Below are positions 46,511 to 58,650 of a stretch of 64,000 nt of DNA, piece by piece. This DNA comes from Gnetum montanum. Taxonomy: Eukaryota; Streptophyta; Gnetopsida; Gnetales; Gnetaceae. The notes under the pieces were generated by a model. The model was not told the origin of the DNA. It saw only the letters and a program-made list of their open reading frames with translations, and did no database searches. The DNA lies in NCBI GenBank assembly GCA_015680685.1, contig MNCI01004064.1:60824-124823 (forward strand), read 5' to 3'. Each line of letters opens with the position of its first letter. The stretch's first letter is position 1. The position numbers and the translations under genes are program-made.

Positions 46511-48250
46511 TTTTAACCTTATTGTCAAAAGAAAAGGAGGAGCTTCCTTATCAAGAGTACAATCATAGCTTATTTTTGTTTTCTCATCATTGTTAGACAC
46601 AGAGCTTAACTTTGACTCTCCAACTCTCTTTTTATCTTTAATAAACTCTAAAGCTTTTCTTTATTGATCTCCTATTTGTAACAATTGATATATGCTGATA
46701 TTAGCCTTGACATGTTTGAGATATTCAATTAAATAATATTCTCCATCCTCATAAAAGTCTGGTTTCTTCATCTATTTATTTAAAGATTGATTTTGAGTAC
46801 TTTTCTGTACTTGATTTTCTTTATTTTTATTTTTCTCTCTTCTACTTGGTTCAAAAACTTTTCTCTTAGTGGATGGATCAGAAATGACATTTGGAGGTCT
46901 GGAAGTAGTTAATCTTTCTTTTGACTATAGATCATATCCATTTTCTTCATTGTTATTACACTCATCATTTGACAATGTATCCTCTTTAGAACTTGAAAAG
47001 AAAGAGGTACCACTAGATCCATTAGAAGATTTATTTACATAATGAACACTAGATAACTCATTATTTGATTCGATATTAAGGAAGTTGGACATAACAACAT
47101 TACTTTCATCCTCATCTTCTACTAACTTAGTATTTGGATGCTTATGTTTTCTATTTTTCTTTTCTTCTTTGATTTTAACTTTTTCCAAAGCTTTCTATAA
47201 TTTAACCACCTTGTTGGACAAGTCTCTCATTAACTGTCCTTTTTTAGATTTTTTTCTTTCAAACTCTTGTTCTATCTTAACATGAGATGGCCCTAGTAAA
47301 GCTTTAGGTTGAGCAAAATCTTGCATGGGAATCATCATTTTCTCTTCTCTTTTTTGTATCGTGATAATCTCTTCATGGTTTAAGTTCAAATGTTTTTCTA
47401 ACTATATAGCTTCACCAAAGTAGTCATTCGATGTCTGCAAGTTTCGAATTCTTCTTGACCAAATTGAAATATTGGGATTCACAACCTTAAGATAAGTATC
47501 TCTAAGCACTTCATTTGATGGTCAATATTTTCTTTGAAAAAGTCCATAAATTCTTTGAAACTTAATATTGAAATCTCTAATTGACTCTTTAACTCCTTGC
47601 TTAGCTTATACTAGCCCATAGTATAGTTTTTTTTTGATCCAATTGATTAACAAATTGGACCAAGAAAAGACTTTTCATGTCATCCCAACTTGTGATACTA
47701 TTACTTGGCAACTTTGAATACCAAATCTAATCCATATCCTTTAATTTTACCACAAACAATCTACAAACTTGATCTTGATGTTGAACATTTGCATGAACCA
47801 AAGCTAACTCAAACATGTGAATATACTCTTTAGCCAAGTAAGCTTTTCTAGGAATAAAAGGCTCAAGCAAATATTTGTAAACTACCTTATAAACATCATT
47901 GTAGTTTTGAAATCATGATGATGTAACTCTTCGCCATGGATTTTCCATCCTATTAAAATTCCTTTTGATTGTTGAACTATTATACTTCTTTGAATTTCTC
48001 TTATAGACTAATAAACCAGATAGTAGGGGTGATTTTCTTCTCCTTCTGGTCTTTACTTCACTACCTATTCCAAATTTAAAAACCTTCTATTGTTCTTCTT
48101 CTAATGAATAATCAGTCTTGTAATCAAGAATTTCTTTAGAACCTTTCAAATCTTCCAAACTATTAGAGTGTTTGGTGATTAACTGAAAATAGTATCTAAT
48201 TTCTTAAGCCTTTCTAACAAAAAAGAACTATTGGTGTGATAGGATTATCA
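46511..48250 (-). pseudogene. Gag of the nested gypsy
   Basis: The RetroGag core at about 47890-47500 reads YIHMFELALVHANVQHQDQV, LPSNSITSWDDMKSLFLVQF. A lysine- and glutamate-rich region follows (47389-46925, KVKIKEEKKNRKHKHP), with serine-rich and acidic stretches. No intact zinc knuckle seen. Confidence 0.6.
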
Positions 48251-48282
48251 AGCTTATGAACTTAGAGAAAAAATCTTAACCT

Positions 48283-48300
48283 CTCCTACTAGTTCCAAAA
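48283..48300 (-). promoter_or_regulatory. Primer binding site region of the nested gypsy
   Basis: Minus strand TTTTGGAACTAGTAGGAG, four bases from the 5' LTR; compare 29052-29071. Confidence 0.5.
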
Positions 48301-48304
48301 GAAC

Positions 48305-51185
48305 TATTGGTGACCGTTTGGGACCACCAATGTTGGGGGCCTCACAATCTTGTGATCAGGGGTCACAAGATCAAAGGTGTTCTTCAAATAAGATTTAGAT
48401 GCTAATTGGTCTCTGGCAATAGCAAGGCCCAGATACCTCCAAATAAAGTTAGTAGTTATGAAACATACTAGATGTGAGTACATGTTTACTATTGCAAATG
48501 TTGAAATGCTTATGTTATGTATAAAACTATAATTAACTATCATAGAAGATTCATCTAACTTTATTAAATACTATGAGTTGTTGAAGGTTCCTATTTTGTT
48601 TAATCACTTAGTCTACACAGTCCCTATAGCATGTTACTTGTAACAAATAAAATTTTACAAAACAATTTAAGCATAATTATGCCAATATACTCCTAATTTT
48701 CCTAAGAGAGAAAATTCCACAAGAAAACTAGAAATAGAACAAGATTCAATGGACTTAGAAAGAGAAAAGAAAAGAAACCAGATTTGTGTGAAATATTAAA
48801 TATTTAAGATAAATTGATACTAGAAAACACTTTGTAATAAAGCTATTCCTATTTCAATAACTACAAATTGTCCAAACCTTCAAATCTTAACAAGCAATTT
48901 CATAAATACAATCTTATTATAATACCAAAAATTGTTGCGTAAAGGACAAAGTACAAGTTTCTATTTTGGCTAGTTAATAGTTGTCAAAGATTGCATTCAA
49001 AAAAGCTTTTAGAAAATTTGACAATTTCTGGATTGAAATACCAAGGCAATATGCTTTAAAACAATGAAGCTATTTCAATCATCTCAAAATACCAAAGATT
49101 CTCCTAGATCCTCTGTGCTTAAAATAGAAAATTTTATTAAGACATTACTAGTAAATTGCTCTTGAGGCATTTCAACAACATAAGCTCTTCTATGGCAAAT
49201 CTTAATAAAACTCTAATATTGCACACAAAAGAAAGCTATAAAAGCAACCTAGGAAAAATCCCAAAACTAAATAACAAGAACAATACTATCTAAACCATTA
49301 GCTAAGTAACTAAAAAAATGGAATAAAAAAAAGTAGTTGAATTGATGTCTTTAGCAAGCCATCTTACAAGAATTCTTCAAAGTTGCTTTTTTTCTACCAA
49401 AAAATCCTCCTTCAATTCTACCTTTGAAGGTCCTTTTATAGTGACATTAAGGTAGTTACAATAACCATGAGAAGTTAAGGGTCTTACAAATATCTTAGGA
49501 ATATAAATTTACAACTACCTTGGGAGTTAAGGCTTCCATGGGGATTATGAGAATTTTGAGCTATGGTTGCCAAGTGTTTCCTTGGTAACAAATATCATAA
49601 AATTCATCATAGGAAGTTACAAAAAAAGTGTAGAAACACATGCCATAATTAGTAATTTTCCTTTCATATGCAAACATTTAGTAAATTTAGTTAGGTTTCT
49701 TCTACATCCTTTATGTATAGATCCATCTTTCTAAATTGTAATCATTACCATATGTACATGTATTATCTTTTCAAACTTATATCATAACTTATGGCCACCA
49801 TAATATGTATAATGTTTTTAATAATGCTTCATCCAAGCTTTCAACTTAAACTATGAAACATGATTTTTCTAGTGTAGTTCTAGCACAAGGGTTTGTTGCC
49901 ATCATGTTGTCACTGCCTTGCTACTTTCACCACCACATTTCTCATTAACATGTAACTAGTGTAGGAGTGGTGGCACCATGATGAGCAAGCACATGTTGAG
50001 ATTGTAGCCTCATCTAGCATCCCTGGCACATTTCTACATGTTTTGGCAATTGCAGAGTTGTTCAGAAATGTCTTAAGCTCCACCTATTGGCTCATCGTTG
50101 TCCTGTAACTATCAGCACTCTTAGCTTCATCACTATTGGAAGAAGCCACATCTCCATCCATCATGGTCTTTCATGTTAGCATCACCTCTACCTTTTTCAT
50201 CAACGTTGGAATTGGAACAACTCATTTGGTTAGATCAAATCATTTTTTAGGGTTTGCAATTGGCCCTCTCTAAGCTAGATTGAACCACCATTGAGCATTG
50301 AATCACCTTTCTGTGTTTTCTAGCTTTACTCTGGCTATGCTGCAACACTACTACACATTAGGGTTATCTACTTTCATTCAAAAATTTCAATTGTCACTAT
50401 TAAATTTTCTGCATGTAGGTAAGTGAGGAATTCATTGGTTTTGATGGATGTGCAGGAAAAAAACATGATGTGGTGTTACTAGTAAAAATCCATTGTTTTC
50501 TTCTTGAGCAGATGTTGTTTTTGAGGTAGCAAAAATCTGCTTGATGATACAATGGTTGAAATGATGAGTTGTGTTAATCATTTTTTCTCTTGTTCAAGGA
50601 TTTTGATTTGATAACATTTACTCCCAATTTGTTGATGTTCCAATAAATTTGGACATGATTTCATGATTCAATAACAAACCTTCACTATTTCCTAGTTTCA
50701 ATTATCTTTTCACTTTTTGGAGTAGAAATTCAACAATTAATCATAGAGGATTTCTCTTGGTAACATTGTAGTGCATTTCTCAACTTTGAACTTGTCAAAT
50801 TGTTGATATCCTAGTTGTGGGTTTTTTTGTAAATGCTTTTTCCAAATTAACTATTTCCACTAGAATCTTTAAACATAAGGACTTTGTAACAGGCTAATCT
50901 TGAATGCCAAATTTAACTTCAAGAAAAAATAAATATTGACTGCCTGTGTATTCACTTAAACTCAACAACCTAGATATACTGAGAATTGAAAATTTATTCA
51001 TCTCATACCCCCAATTACAACTCCATATGAATATAACAACCAAAAGAGTGGCACTAAATAGATCATTTTTCCAAAACCTAGATAGGAAATGTTACTTATG
51101 GCCTTCAAATTCATATATTCTTATATATATATATATATATAGATTTCATATTCCTATTCCATAAAATGTCCAAAATATGCCAACA
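48305..51185 (-). repeat. 5' LTR of the nested gypsy
   Basis: TATTGGTGACCGTTTGGGA to ATATGCCAACA on the plus strand. TATA box on the minus strand at 49434-49440. A (TA)n run at 51124-51140 distinguishes it from the other LTR. Confidence 0.88.
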
Positions 51186-51441
51186 AATATATTATGGAGA
51201 TCGGTTTTACCTTTGGATAGCTTATGGAGACCTCTTGGTGTTATCAGTTTTTCTTTCTTATGGACTCATGTGATTTAAACCCTTTGCCTTGAGCCTTTAT
51301 ATCCCTCGTCTAGCATTACCCTCTACTATCATTGGATTCTATATGTCTTAAATAGTGTTAATATTCATTTTTTAATTTATATGTTATGAAATGCACTAAG
51401 TCATTTTCTTCAATTTTGGACATCACCAAAAAGGGGAAGAT
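51186..51441 (+). other. Continuation of the copia-type element after the gypsy insertion
   Basis: Joins to 38719. It ends with GGACATCACCAAAAAGGGGA, a polypurine tract typical just before a copia 3' LTR. Confidence 0.5.
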
Positions 51442-52520
51442 TATTGACTTTTTTGTATGTCAAAATCTTAGAGAAAATGGAGAATATAGAAAATTTGTGT
51501 GCAATCACAAGTTTGTGGGACGATGAGCAAGAACTTCATAAGGAGATCCAAGACTTCAAAAACAAGATCCATGATGAGATGTCAAAACAAAGACTAGGTG
51601 GATACGATGAGAGCATGGATGAAAATGAAGTCTACAAGCCAAGTGAAGATGTTTTGAAGACTACTAAGATGTCAAATTAACAAGAAGTGCACCAAGAGTT
51701 CAAACTATCAAAGTAAAGTAGATGTCTAAAAAAACAACAAATGTCTATCCTCAAGGATAGATGTCTATAGGTAGATGTTTATACTTCTAGGCAGAACCCT
51801 CTCCTACATTGGAGGTATTCTCAGTGAGACATCTAAACTTTGAAGTAAACATCTATACTAGCTATTTGATAGTTGTTGCATGAATTCTAAGGAGTTTTTG
51901 GACACTCTAATGATATAAGACAAAGTAAAAATCTTGGAAATTATTCAAGCATTATTCATCTAAATATTCATCATTGGCTACTCTAGGAGAATTTTTCTTT
52001 GTTGTTCATTGTATCATCATTTGCTTGTATTGATTGTATTATGCTTCAAGTGCAAGGATTTGTAAATTGAATTACACTCTTTCCTTGTTTTGTTTCTTTC
52101 TTTCTTGTAGCCCTACGAGATTGATGTACTTGCAAAAAGACATCTTTGTTGAGCTTATTGGAACCCTATAGGGTTGAGTGGTTTTGTGATGACAAAACAC
52201 TCTAGTGCAAAGTTCACTTTTGTAATGGTTGTGAGATCCTTTAAACCACATTTTGATCTTGTCAAGACCTTATAAGGTTAAGTGGTTTTGCAATGACAAG
52301 ATGCTCCAAAATGAAGGTCAAAGCTTGTAGAGGGTGTGGTTTCCTTCAAAACACATTTTGAAGAAACAAAGTCTAGATATGTGCATGGATTCTACCCTCT
52401 GAATGTGGACATACCCAAGTTGGGAAGTGACATAAAATTTGTATTTTCTTTTGATGGTTGTAGCATCTTAAATTGGGAAACTTATTCAACCCCCCTTCTA
52501 AGTTCTTGATCCTCAATTTT
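51442..52520 (+). repeat. Right LTR of the copia-type element
   Basis: U3 to about 51910, degenerate TATA (ATATAAGAC) near 51917, and the AGATGTCTA array at 51716-51855. U5 contains a diverged tandem duplication (52145-52350) whose units hold palindromes AACCCTATAGGGTT and ACCTTATAAGGT. It ends near the ATTCAACCCCCC stretch common at the ends of such LTRs; the exact terminus is uncertain. Confidence 0.6.
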
Positions 52521-52659
52521 CAGTTAGTCAATTTGTTTATTTGTCAATAAATTCCATACTTCCCAAAATTTTGTATGAAACTCGATTCTAATTTTTTTCA
52601 CTCAGGAATGAATTTTCAATCAATCATGGGGTATTATGAACCATTAATAATATAGGTTG
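52521..52659. other. Short unassigned stretch
   Basis: AT-rich DNA between the copia-type LTR and the relic LTR; nothing seen. Confidence 0.3.
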
Positions 52660-52864
52660 TGTCAATGCATACCTGTCGATGTAGCCCCATCAATGTATGT
52701 TAGGATGCATTGACATAGGTACATTGACACTGATGTAGTCATTACTTATATAAATACACACAACTCTTGCATTTATGGCATCTTTTGATCTTAGTCTTAG
52801 CTAAATTCTTGCAATTTATTTCTTTAAGAGTTAGAATATTTTTCATCTAAGTACCTATAGCATG
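52660..52864 (+). repeat. Relic LTR of an Athila-like relative
   Basis: It holds a TATATAAAT box at 52747-52755 and, after it, TTAAGAGTTAGAATATTTTTC as in the LTR at 52865 (AGAGTTAGAATATTTTC). Upstream are inverted copies TCAATGCAT and ATGCATTGA. It is cut at 52864 by the next element. Confidence 0.5.
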
Positions 52865-53712
52865 TGATGAATCATCATTTGATGTTGGCCGTGATGTCGA
52901 GTACATGACGTCGAGGTTGTGATGTCACATATCTGGCACTGGATGTCCAACGTCGAGGTATATACCTAGATTCTATAAATACTGCACTTGGGCTCCAGTT
53001 TTGGGAAGTTTTTTTCATTAGTTAGTTTTTAGTTTTTAAGCAAGGAAGTGAAGCTCTTGTTATTTCTTCTTCCTAGAGTTAGAATATTTTCTAAGTACCT
53101 GTAGAAGGAGTCTAAAGTGTGTATGGTTCTTTGTTCGACCACTGATGTACTTGAGTGCAGCAGTGTGATAAGAATAAAATGAACTCTTTTGACAATCCTT
53201 ACAACACTGAGAATAGCTTAATATTTTCCTTATTGCATCTTATTTTCTTATTCTTTACTTTAATGCATTTGATTATATAATTTATCTTTAGTAGTTAATG
53301 AACACAAGCATGACCACTTCGAGCATTCATATAGTACTTGGTAACCTAGTAACGTTGAACGTTTGGTAAACTAGTAGTGCTATATGTGTTTAGAAAAGTG
53401 GGGTGGTTACTTGTGTTAGACTAGATAGAAAATAGACATTAGTTTTCAATCTACTCCACCCTTATTCTTGTTGTAGGTGATTACATCCATAAAATATAAA
53501 ATGACAAAAATTCATATACCTCAATTACACTTAAACCATAACCTTGAGCCTCACAAGTGTAGTTGGGAAGACAATCAATGTTCTCAACGTTATTTCACTT
53601 CCTAGAGGAACTAGTATATGAGATAACTATAGGTCCATAGAATTGGACCGGATCACGTGTAATGCCTTAGTGATTCATATGGTTGAGCATAGGGGTACCT
53701 CGCCACTCATCA
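52865..53712 (+). repeat. 5' LTR of E1 (848 bp)
   Basis: TGATGAATC to CACTCATCA. It aligns with 62623-63558, whose ends TGATGAG/CTCATCA are a perfect 7-bp inverted repeat. The TATA box TATAAATA is at 52974-52981. CpG is depleted compared with the copy at 62623. Confidence 0.78.
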
Positions 53713-53713
53713 T

Positions 53714-53731
53714 TGGCATTCTTTCCAAGGA
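53714..53731 (+). promoter_or_regulatory. Primer binding site of E1 (decayed)
   Basis: TGGCATTCTTTCCAAGGA, compared with GGCACCGTTGCCAAGGA in the element at 62623 and TGGCGCCGTTGCC as the usual Asp-tRNA site. Confidence 0.6.
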
Positions 53732-53873
53732 CCATTTTGTTGTTTTCTGTGTCATATAAGACCTAGTGAAAGTATTTAAATTATTGGAATGAACCTAAGA
53801 GTCATATCTTATTTCAAAATCACTACAACAAATTCTTAGAGCACACTATGATTTTTTGTTTTGCTAATCAAAA

Positions 53874-56400
53874 TTGTCTTCTTCTCACAAGAGTGCTTCT
53901 TCACCCAACCCTGATAACGTTCATCCATCAAAGCCTCAACATTATCGCATTACATATACTCATCCTAATGAGTATGTGCCAAACTTCACCTTCATCCTAC
54001 ACCAAGATGAACAGTTGTGGTGGCGTAACATGGAGGACAACATTGTGTTGCCGCTCAATCGTGTTGCTCCTACAATGCTTTATCAAATGCTTGCACAATG
54101 TGGTCTTTAAGACTACCATGGGGAATATATCATGGAGGATTTCAACACTAGGAATTATCATCCCACCAAAGCATAATGCTTATAGGATCAGCAGTTAGAG
54201 TAGTGCTATGAATTTTCGAAGGGAAAAGGGCTTAACAATTCTCCATTCCTATTGTACTAACAAGCTAGTGGGAAACCCTTCTCTAGGGGTTTTCCAGTCA
54301 ATGACGCTCCTCTCTTTGACTTCAATGATGGAGGTCAAAACTAGAATCTGCACTCCATAGTTCACAACCCTAATTCTAGTAACAAGGGATCCAATGATAA
54401 ATACAGATCTAGAGGGGCAAGAAACATGATCATGATCACTAAAGAGGCAATAGTAGGCATCATGATGGTGCTGATTCTCCTTCCTCTTTTCCTTCATCAT
54501 CTTCTTCTTCTTCTGGCTCTAATTGTGACCACAAAAAAGGTGAGATCATGATGGAGGTGATCGAAATGAGCGCAATGATAGATAGGACCACAATAATCAA
54601 AGGGACCATCAAGATAGGCAAGATCAAGGACACAAACATTTAAGAGAGGCACATCACCATGAATGAAGAGGTAGTAGAGGGCATCATAGGCACCATGATC
54701 AAGGCCTTGATGAGCCTCTATTTGCTACTCAAAGTATGCTTAACATCACATAGGTAGTTATACTTCCAACAAGGCATGTGAAAGATAGTCAAATCAAATG
54801 ATTAAACAAGAATAATATTCCTCAATTTGAAGGAGGATATAACTTTGATCCACAAAATCATCTTCAAGCTTTCCAAGATGCATGTTCCTTGTAAAACATA
54901 GAGACCGAGTGGTAAAAACTAAAGTTGTTTCCCAAGACACTCATCAAAGAAGGAAAGAACTGGTATTGGTCCTTAGAACTAGAATCTATTAGATGATGGA
55001 GTACCATGCTTGAAATGTTCAATGATAAGTATCAAACGTACTCCTAGGTGTCCAACTTAAGGAAGAAAATTCAAGGGTGGAAACGAGGAGCACATGAACC
55101 CTTGGATGTTGCCATTAGCCAATACTATGCCTTGATGCATAACTTTCATGGCCATGGTTATTCTCAATTGGCTCAACTTCACCACATTGTAGATGGGCTT
55201 TGTAATGAAACAAGGAAAACCCTTGGTGCCTATGCCCAAGGGTGATTGTCAAAACTAACTACCCATCAAGTACAAAGGTTAATAGAGCATGTCACCATAG
55301 AGGAGGATGAACTAAGAAAAAGAGAAAGTGCAAAGAAGTATGACTGCAATCCTTCCATTCGCAAGCAGGAGGCTCAGTTCTATGATAGTGAGGAAAAATC
55401 CATATTTGATGAGGGAATGCATAGGAAATCCTTGCCACTTCAACAATTCCAATCTGAACTTACAGCCAAGGTTGATCAATTAAGGGACTCAATGAATAGT
55501 TGATTTCAAGCTATCCTCAAAAGTGTTGAAGAGTCCCGAGAACAAGATAGTGATCATGAGCACAAAATGCGCAAAGAAGCCAAATGTGCATATGACAAAG
55601 ATAAGGGTAAAATTATTGTAACAGAAGAGGCTATGGGCAATGAATCAAATGATGATCATGGATGTGATATCTACCAGTATGAATATCCTAATGGATGTTG
55701 CCCCATTGTGTCACATCTTTAGGAGTCTGGGGTGTATGCCTTACATTCAAGACTTACACAAAGGCAAACATCTAGAAGGTTACCTTATCCTCAAGGTAAT
55801 CTCAAGTAGTTCCACCATCAGCAATCATATTATCCAAGTGGAGCTCCACTACAAACATATGAACAGTACCAATAATGGTAGTAGCCATAATCATGGGTGC
55901 TTACACCGCTAAGGCAACAATACCGTTACTGGCAGCCTAATCCATATGGTTACCACGTTCAGCAACCCATGTCTCCACATGACTCTTCTAGTTATGTTTC
56001 TAATATTCAGACTTACTACCATCCTTCTGATTACTATTGAACTCCTTCTCCACATGAAAGAAGGGATACCACCTCCTATCCTTATCCTCCTCCTGTTCCT
56101 ACACACACTCCCCCCCTAGTTGCATAGCTACCACCTGCTCCATCAATGCAAGGTCAACTGCCCACTCAACCACAATAATGCAATGCTACAATGGCTATTA
56201 ATTTGAATCCTAATCATCAATCAAAGGGGTTGATTGCTTGATCAAAGAAAAGAACTTTCTTTTGATCCTATAGTCCACCTAAGCCTTCACCTACACCTGT
56301 GGTTGACAACCTTGCTCCTACCTCTTCCTCCATATCCAATTCCTTCAAGCCTCCTTCAAACCAAACTCTACCAAGGATCCATACCAAATTCTTACTCACA
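53874..56400 (+). pseudogene. Gag of E1
   Basis: The N-terminus has YTHPNEYVPNFTFILHQDEQ, shared with the gag at 63695. The expected start codon position reads TTG, so the initiator is probably lost. A charged R/D/H region (54500-54700) precedes the RetroGag core at 54800-55245 (GYNFDPQNHLQAFQDACS, WYWSLELESI, YSQLAQLHHIVDGL). The C-terminal part is Q-, Y- and P-rich (55700-56200). Many TAG stops. Confidence 0.72.
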
Positions 56401-56740
56401 CCATGTATGATTGGATCCATGCAAGAAATCTTCCTAGGAAATTCCCTAATCTTAGAAGTCCTCTAATTTATTTACAGATTACTAGGAACGAACCGTGCAA
56501 GGCTCTTTTGGATTCAAGTTCTGGTGTTAATTTGACTTCTCATGAGATGTACACTACTTGGAACCTACCTCTTCTTAAGAAGAGAAACATCATATTGGAA
56601 TTGGTAGACCAATCCATCACTATTCTATTGGGACTAGTAGAAGACATTATGACCACTGTCTGTGGGTGGTCTTATCCTGCCGACTTCCTAGTAATCAAAG
56701 TGGAGAACTACAAAGGGGACTTCCAATCATCATGAGAAGG
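56401..56740 (+). pseudogene. Aspartic protease of E1
   Basis: CKALLDSSSGVNLTSHEMY is the active-site region; the D-S/T-G of the family reads D-S-S. PADFLVIKVENYKG follows. Confidence 0.6.
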
Positions 56741-57412
56741 GCATGGTTGAGCATCATAGATGCAAGAATGGGCATCAAATATATTTCCTTAGAAATCTCT
56801 AAAGAAAATGTAGTTGGAAAGATCAAGAATAAGAGAGTTCCATGCATTACATACAACGATAGTGGGTGTAATTGTGTGCAGAAACTTTGGGCCATCAAGC
56901 AAGCATCCATCTCTGCATGCAAGCAATGTGAACTATAAGTAGAAATTCAAAGGTGTCTATACATAGTAACCACAAAATAGGAGAGCACCCAGTGGTGGAC
57001 CACTAATTCATAAAGTATCACACTTTGCATGTAACCAGCTAAGAGCCTGACATGTGAATATGCCATGAGCCTAGATAAACTTGAATAAGTTCATCATCAA
57101 CTCTCTAATGATACAAATGATGATACCTATTAGGGAGAGTTGGAAATTCCTGAGAACTTCAAGTAATAGCCCCTTGAAATGAAAACATTACTAACTGGAA
57201 TGGAATATGTATTTTTGAAAAATAAGAAACTAGTTATAATCAATGCAAGACTTGCTCCAAAATAGAAAAAGATGCTATTAAAAGTAGTTGAAATATGGTT
57301 AGTAGCTTTTACATGGTCATATCTTGAACTCATAGGGATTGATCCTAGGATATGTTAGCATCACATTTACACCAACTCAACCATGAAGCTAAAATAACAA
57401 CCACAAAGGCGG
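56741..57412 (+). other. PR-RT linker of E1, degenerate
   Basis: One 90-codon frame overlaps here (56666-56938), without motifs. No domain recognised until RT. Confidence 0.35.
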
Positions 57413-58205
57413 TTGGACCCCAAATTGAAGAAAAATGTCAAGGAGAAAATCAAGCAACTCCTCAAGGCAAGGTTCATCTATCCCATTGCAGATAGCAAGT
57501 GGGTTAGCCCACTTGTAATTTTGCTAAAGAAATATGGAAAATGGTGGGTCTGCATTGATTTTAGGCTATTGAATATAGCAACATTCAAGGATCACTTTCT
57601 GTTGCCATTTGTTGACTAGGTGCTCGACGCAGTATCAGGGCATTACTACTGTAGCTTCCTAGATGGTTATAGTGGCTATAACCAAATTCAAATTTCACCA
57701 AAGGACCAAGCAAAGATAACATTCATGAGTCCCTGGGGGAATTTTGCATATCATAAGATGTTGTTTGATCTATGCAATGCCCCTTCCACATTTTAATGCC
57801 TGTCTTGAGCATCTTTCAATAGCAAATCGGTAGTGGTGTAGAAGTCTTCATGGATGACTTCTCCACCTATAAAGCTACATTTGAGCAAGCCCTAGACCAC
57901 CTTGAGTAAGTGCTGAAATGATGTGTCAAAACTAACTTGCAGCTCAATTGGCAGAAAAGTCACCTCATGGTCTAGGAGGGCATTATATTGGGGCACAAAA
58001 TCTTACAAGTAAGAATTAAGATGGACCCTAAAAAAATAAGGATCATCCATGGAATAACTCACCAACCAAAAATAGTTAAATGCATTCGATCATTCCTTAG
58101 ACACATTGGCTACTATTAGCATTTCATAGAGAATTTCTCTAAGATTGTAAAATCATTGGTTGAGCTAACAAAGAAAGATGCTCCCTTTTTTTAAACTGTA
58201 GAGTG
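57413..58205 (+). pseudogene. Reverse transcriptase of E1
   Basis: EKIKQLLKARFIYPIADSKW, WVCIDFRLLNIATFKDHF and LPFVD (57413-57619), then HYYCSFLDGYSGYNQIQI, MSPWGNFAYHKMLF, and after a frameshift VEVFMDDFSTY (catalytic FMDD near 57850). Fingers, palm and thumb are all represented. Confidence 0.8.
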
Positions 58206-58650
58206 TGAGAAAGCATTCCAACAACTAAAGGATAATCTTGTAGTAACCCCAATCCTACAAGCACTAGATTGATCCAAACCATTTCACATCATGACAGATG
58301 CATAGAATTATGCTTTGGGAGCTATGCTGACATAGTTAAATGACAAGAAATGTCCATACTACATCCACTACACCAGCCAAGAATTGTGGGTGCACAATTG
58401 AACTACACCACTACAAAAAAGAATTGATGGTAGTGGTGTTTACTCTAGATAAGTTTAGGCATTATGTGCTTGGATACAAGGTTTTTATGCACACAAACCA
58501 TAGTGCCATCCACTTCCTAATGAACAAGCCAACGGTGAGCCCTCGTGTCATATAGTGGTTGGTGATCTTGTAGGAATTTGATCTTACAATGATAGATCGA
58601 AAGGACATTGAGAATTTGGTCGTTGATCACTTATCTCAGTTGTGATGGGA
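58206..58650 (+). pseudogene. RNase H of E1
   Basis: KPFHIMTDA followed, after a frameshift, by HYKKELMVVVFTLDKFRHYV (58340-58555) and WLVILXEFDLTMIDRKD. Ordinary gypsy RNase H only; no aRNH before integrase, as expected for Athila. Confidence 0.7.

Larger units (their letters stand above)
38720..51185 (-). mobile_element. Full-length gypsy retrotransposon, 12.5 kb, with aRNH before RT
   Basis: LTRs of 2884 bp (38720-41603) and 2881 bp (48305-51185) flank, on the minus strand: primer site, gag, PR, a second-type RNase H, RT, RNase H, integrase, a small 3' ORF and a polypurine tract. A GATAT/AATAT target duplication marks the insertion into the copia-type element. The order PR-aRNH-RT differs from the Tat element at 10-31 kb, where aRNH follows RT-RH. 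The primer-site text is shared with that Tat element. All frames are interrupted. Confidence 0.88.
34038..52520 (+). mobile_element. Copia-gag-type LTR element, non-autonomous, split by a gypsy insertion
   Basis: The left LTR (34038-34800) and right LTR (51442-52520) share MENVE/MENIE-like text, AGATGTCTA words, TTGCTTGTATTGATTGTATT and CCCTACAAGATTGATG. Between them lie a copia-type gag (34862-36300), a second gene-like unit (36540-38719, continuing at 51186) and a purine-rich AAAAAGGGGAAG just before the right LTR. No protease, integrase or RT of copia type is visible, so it would depend on another element. The inserted gypsy element occupies 38720-51185. Confidence 0.65.
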
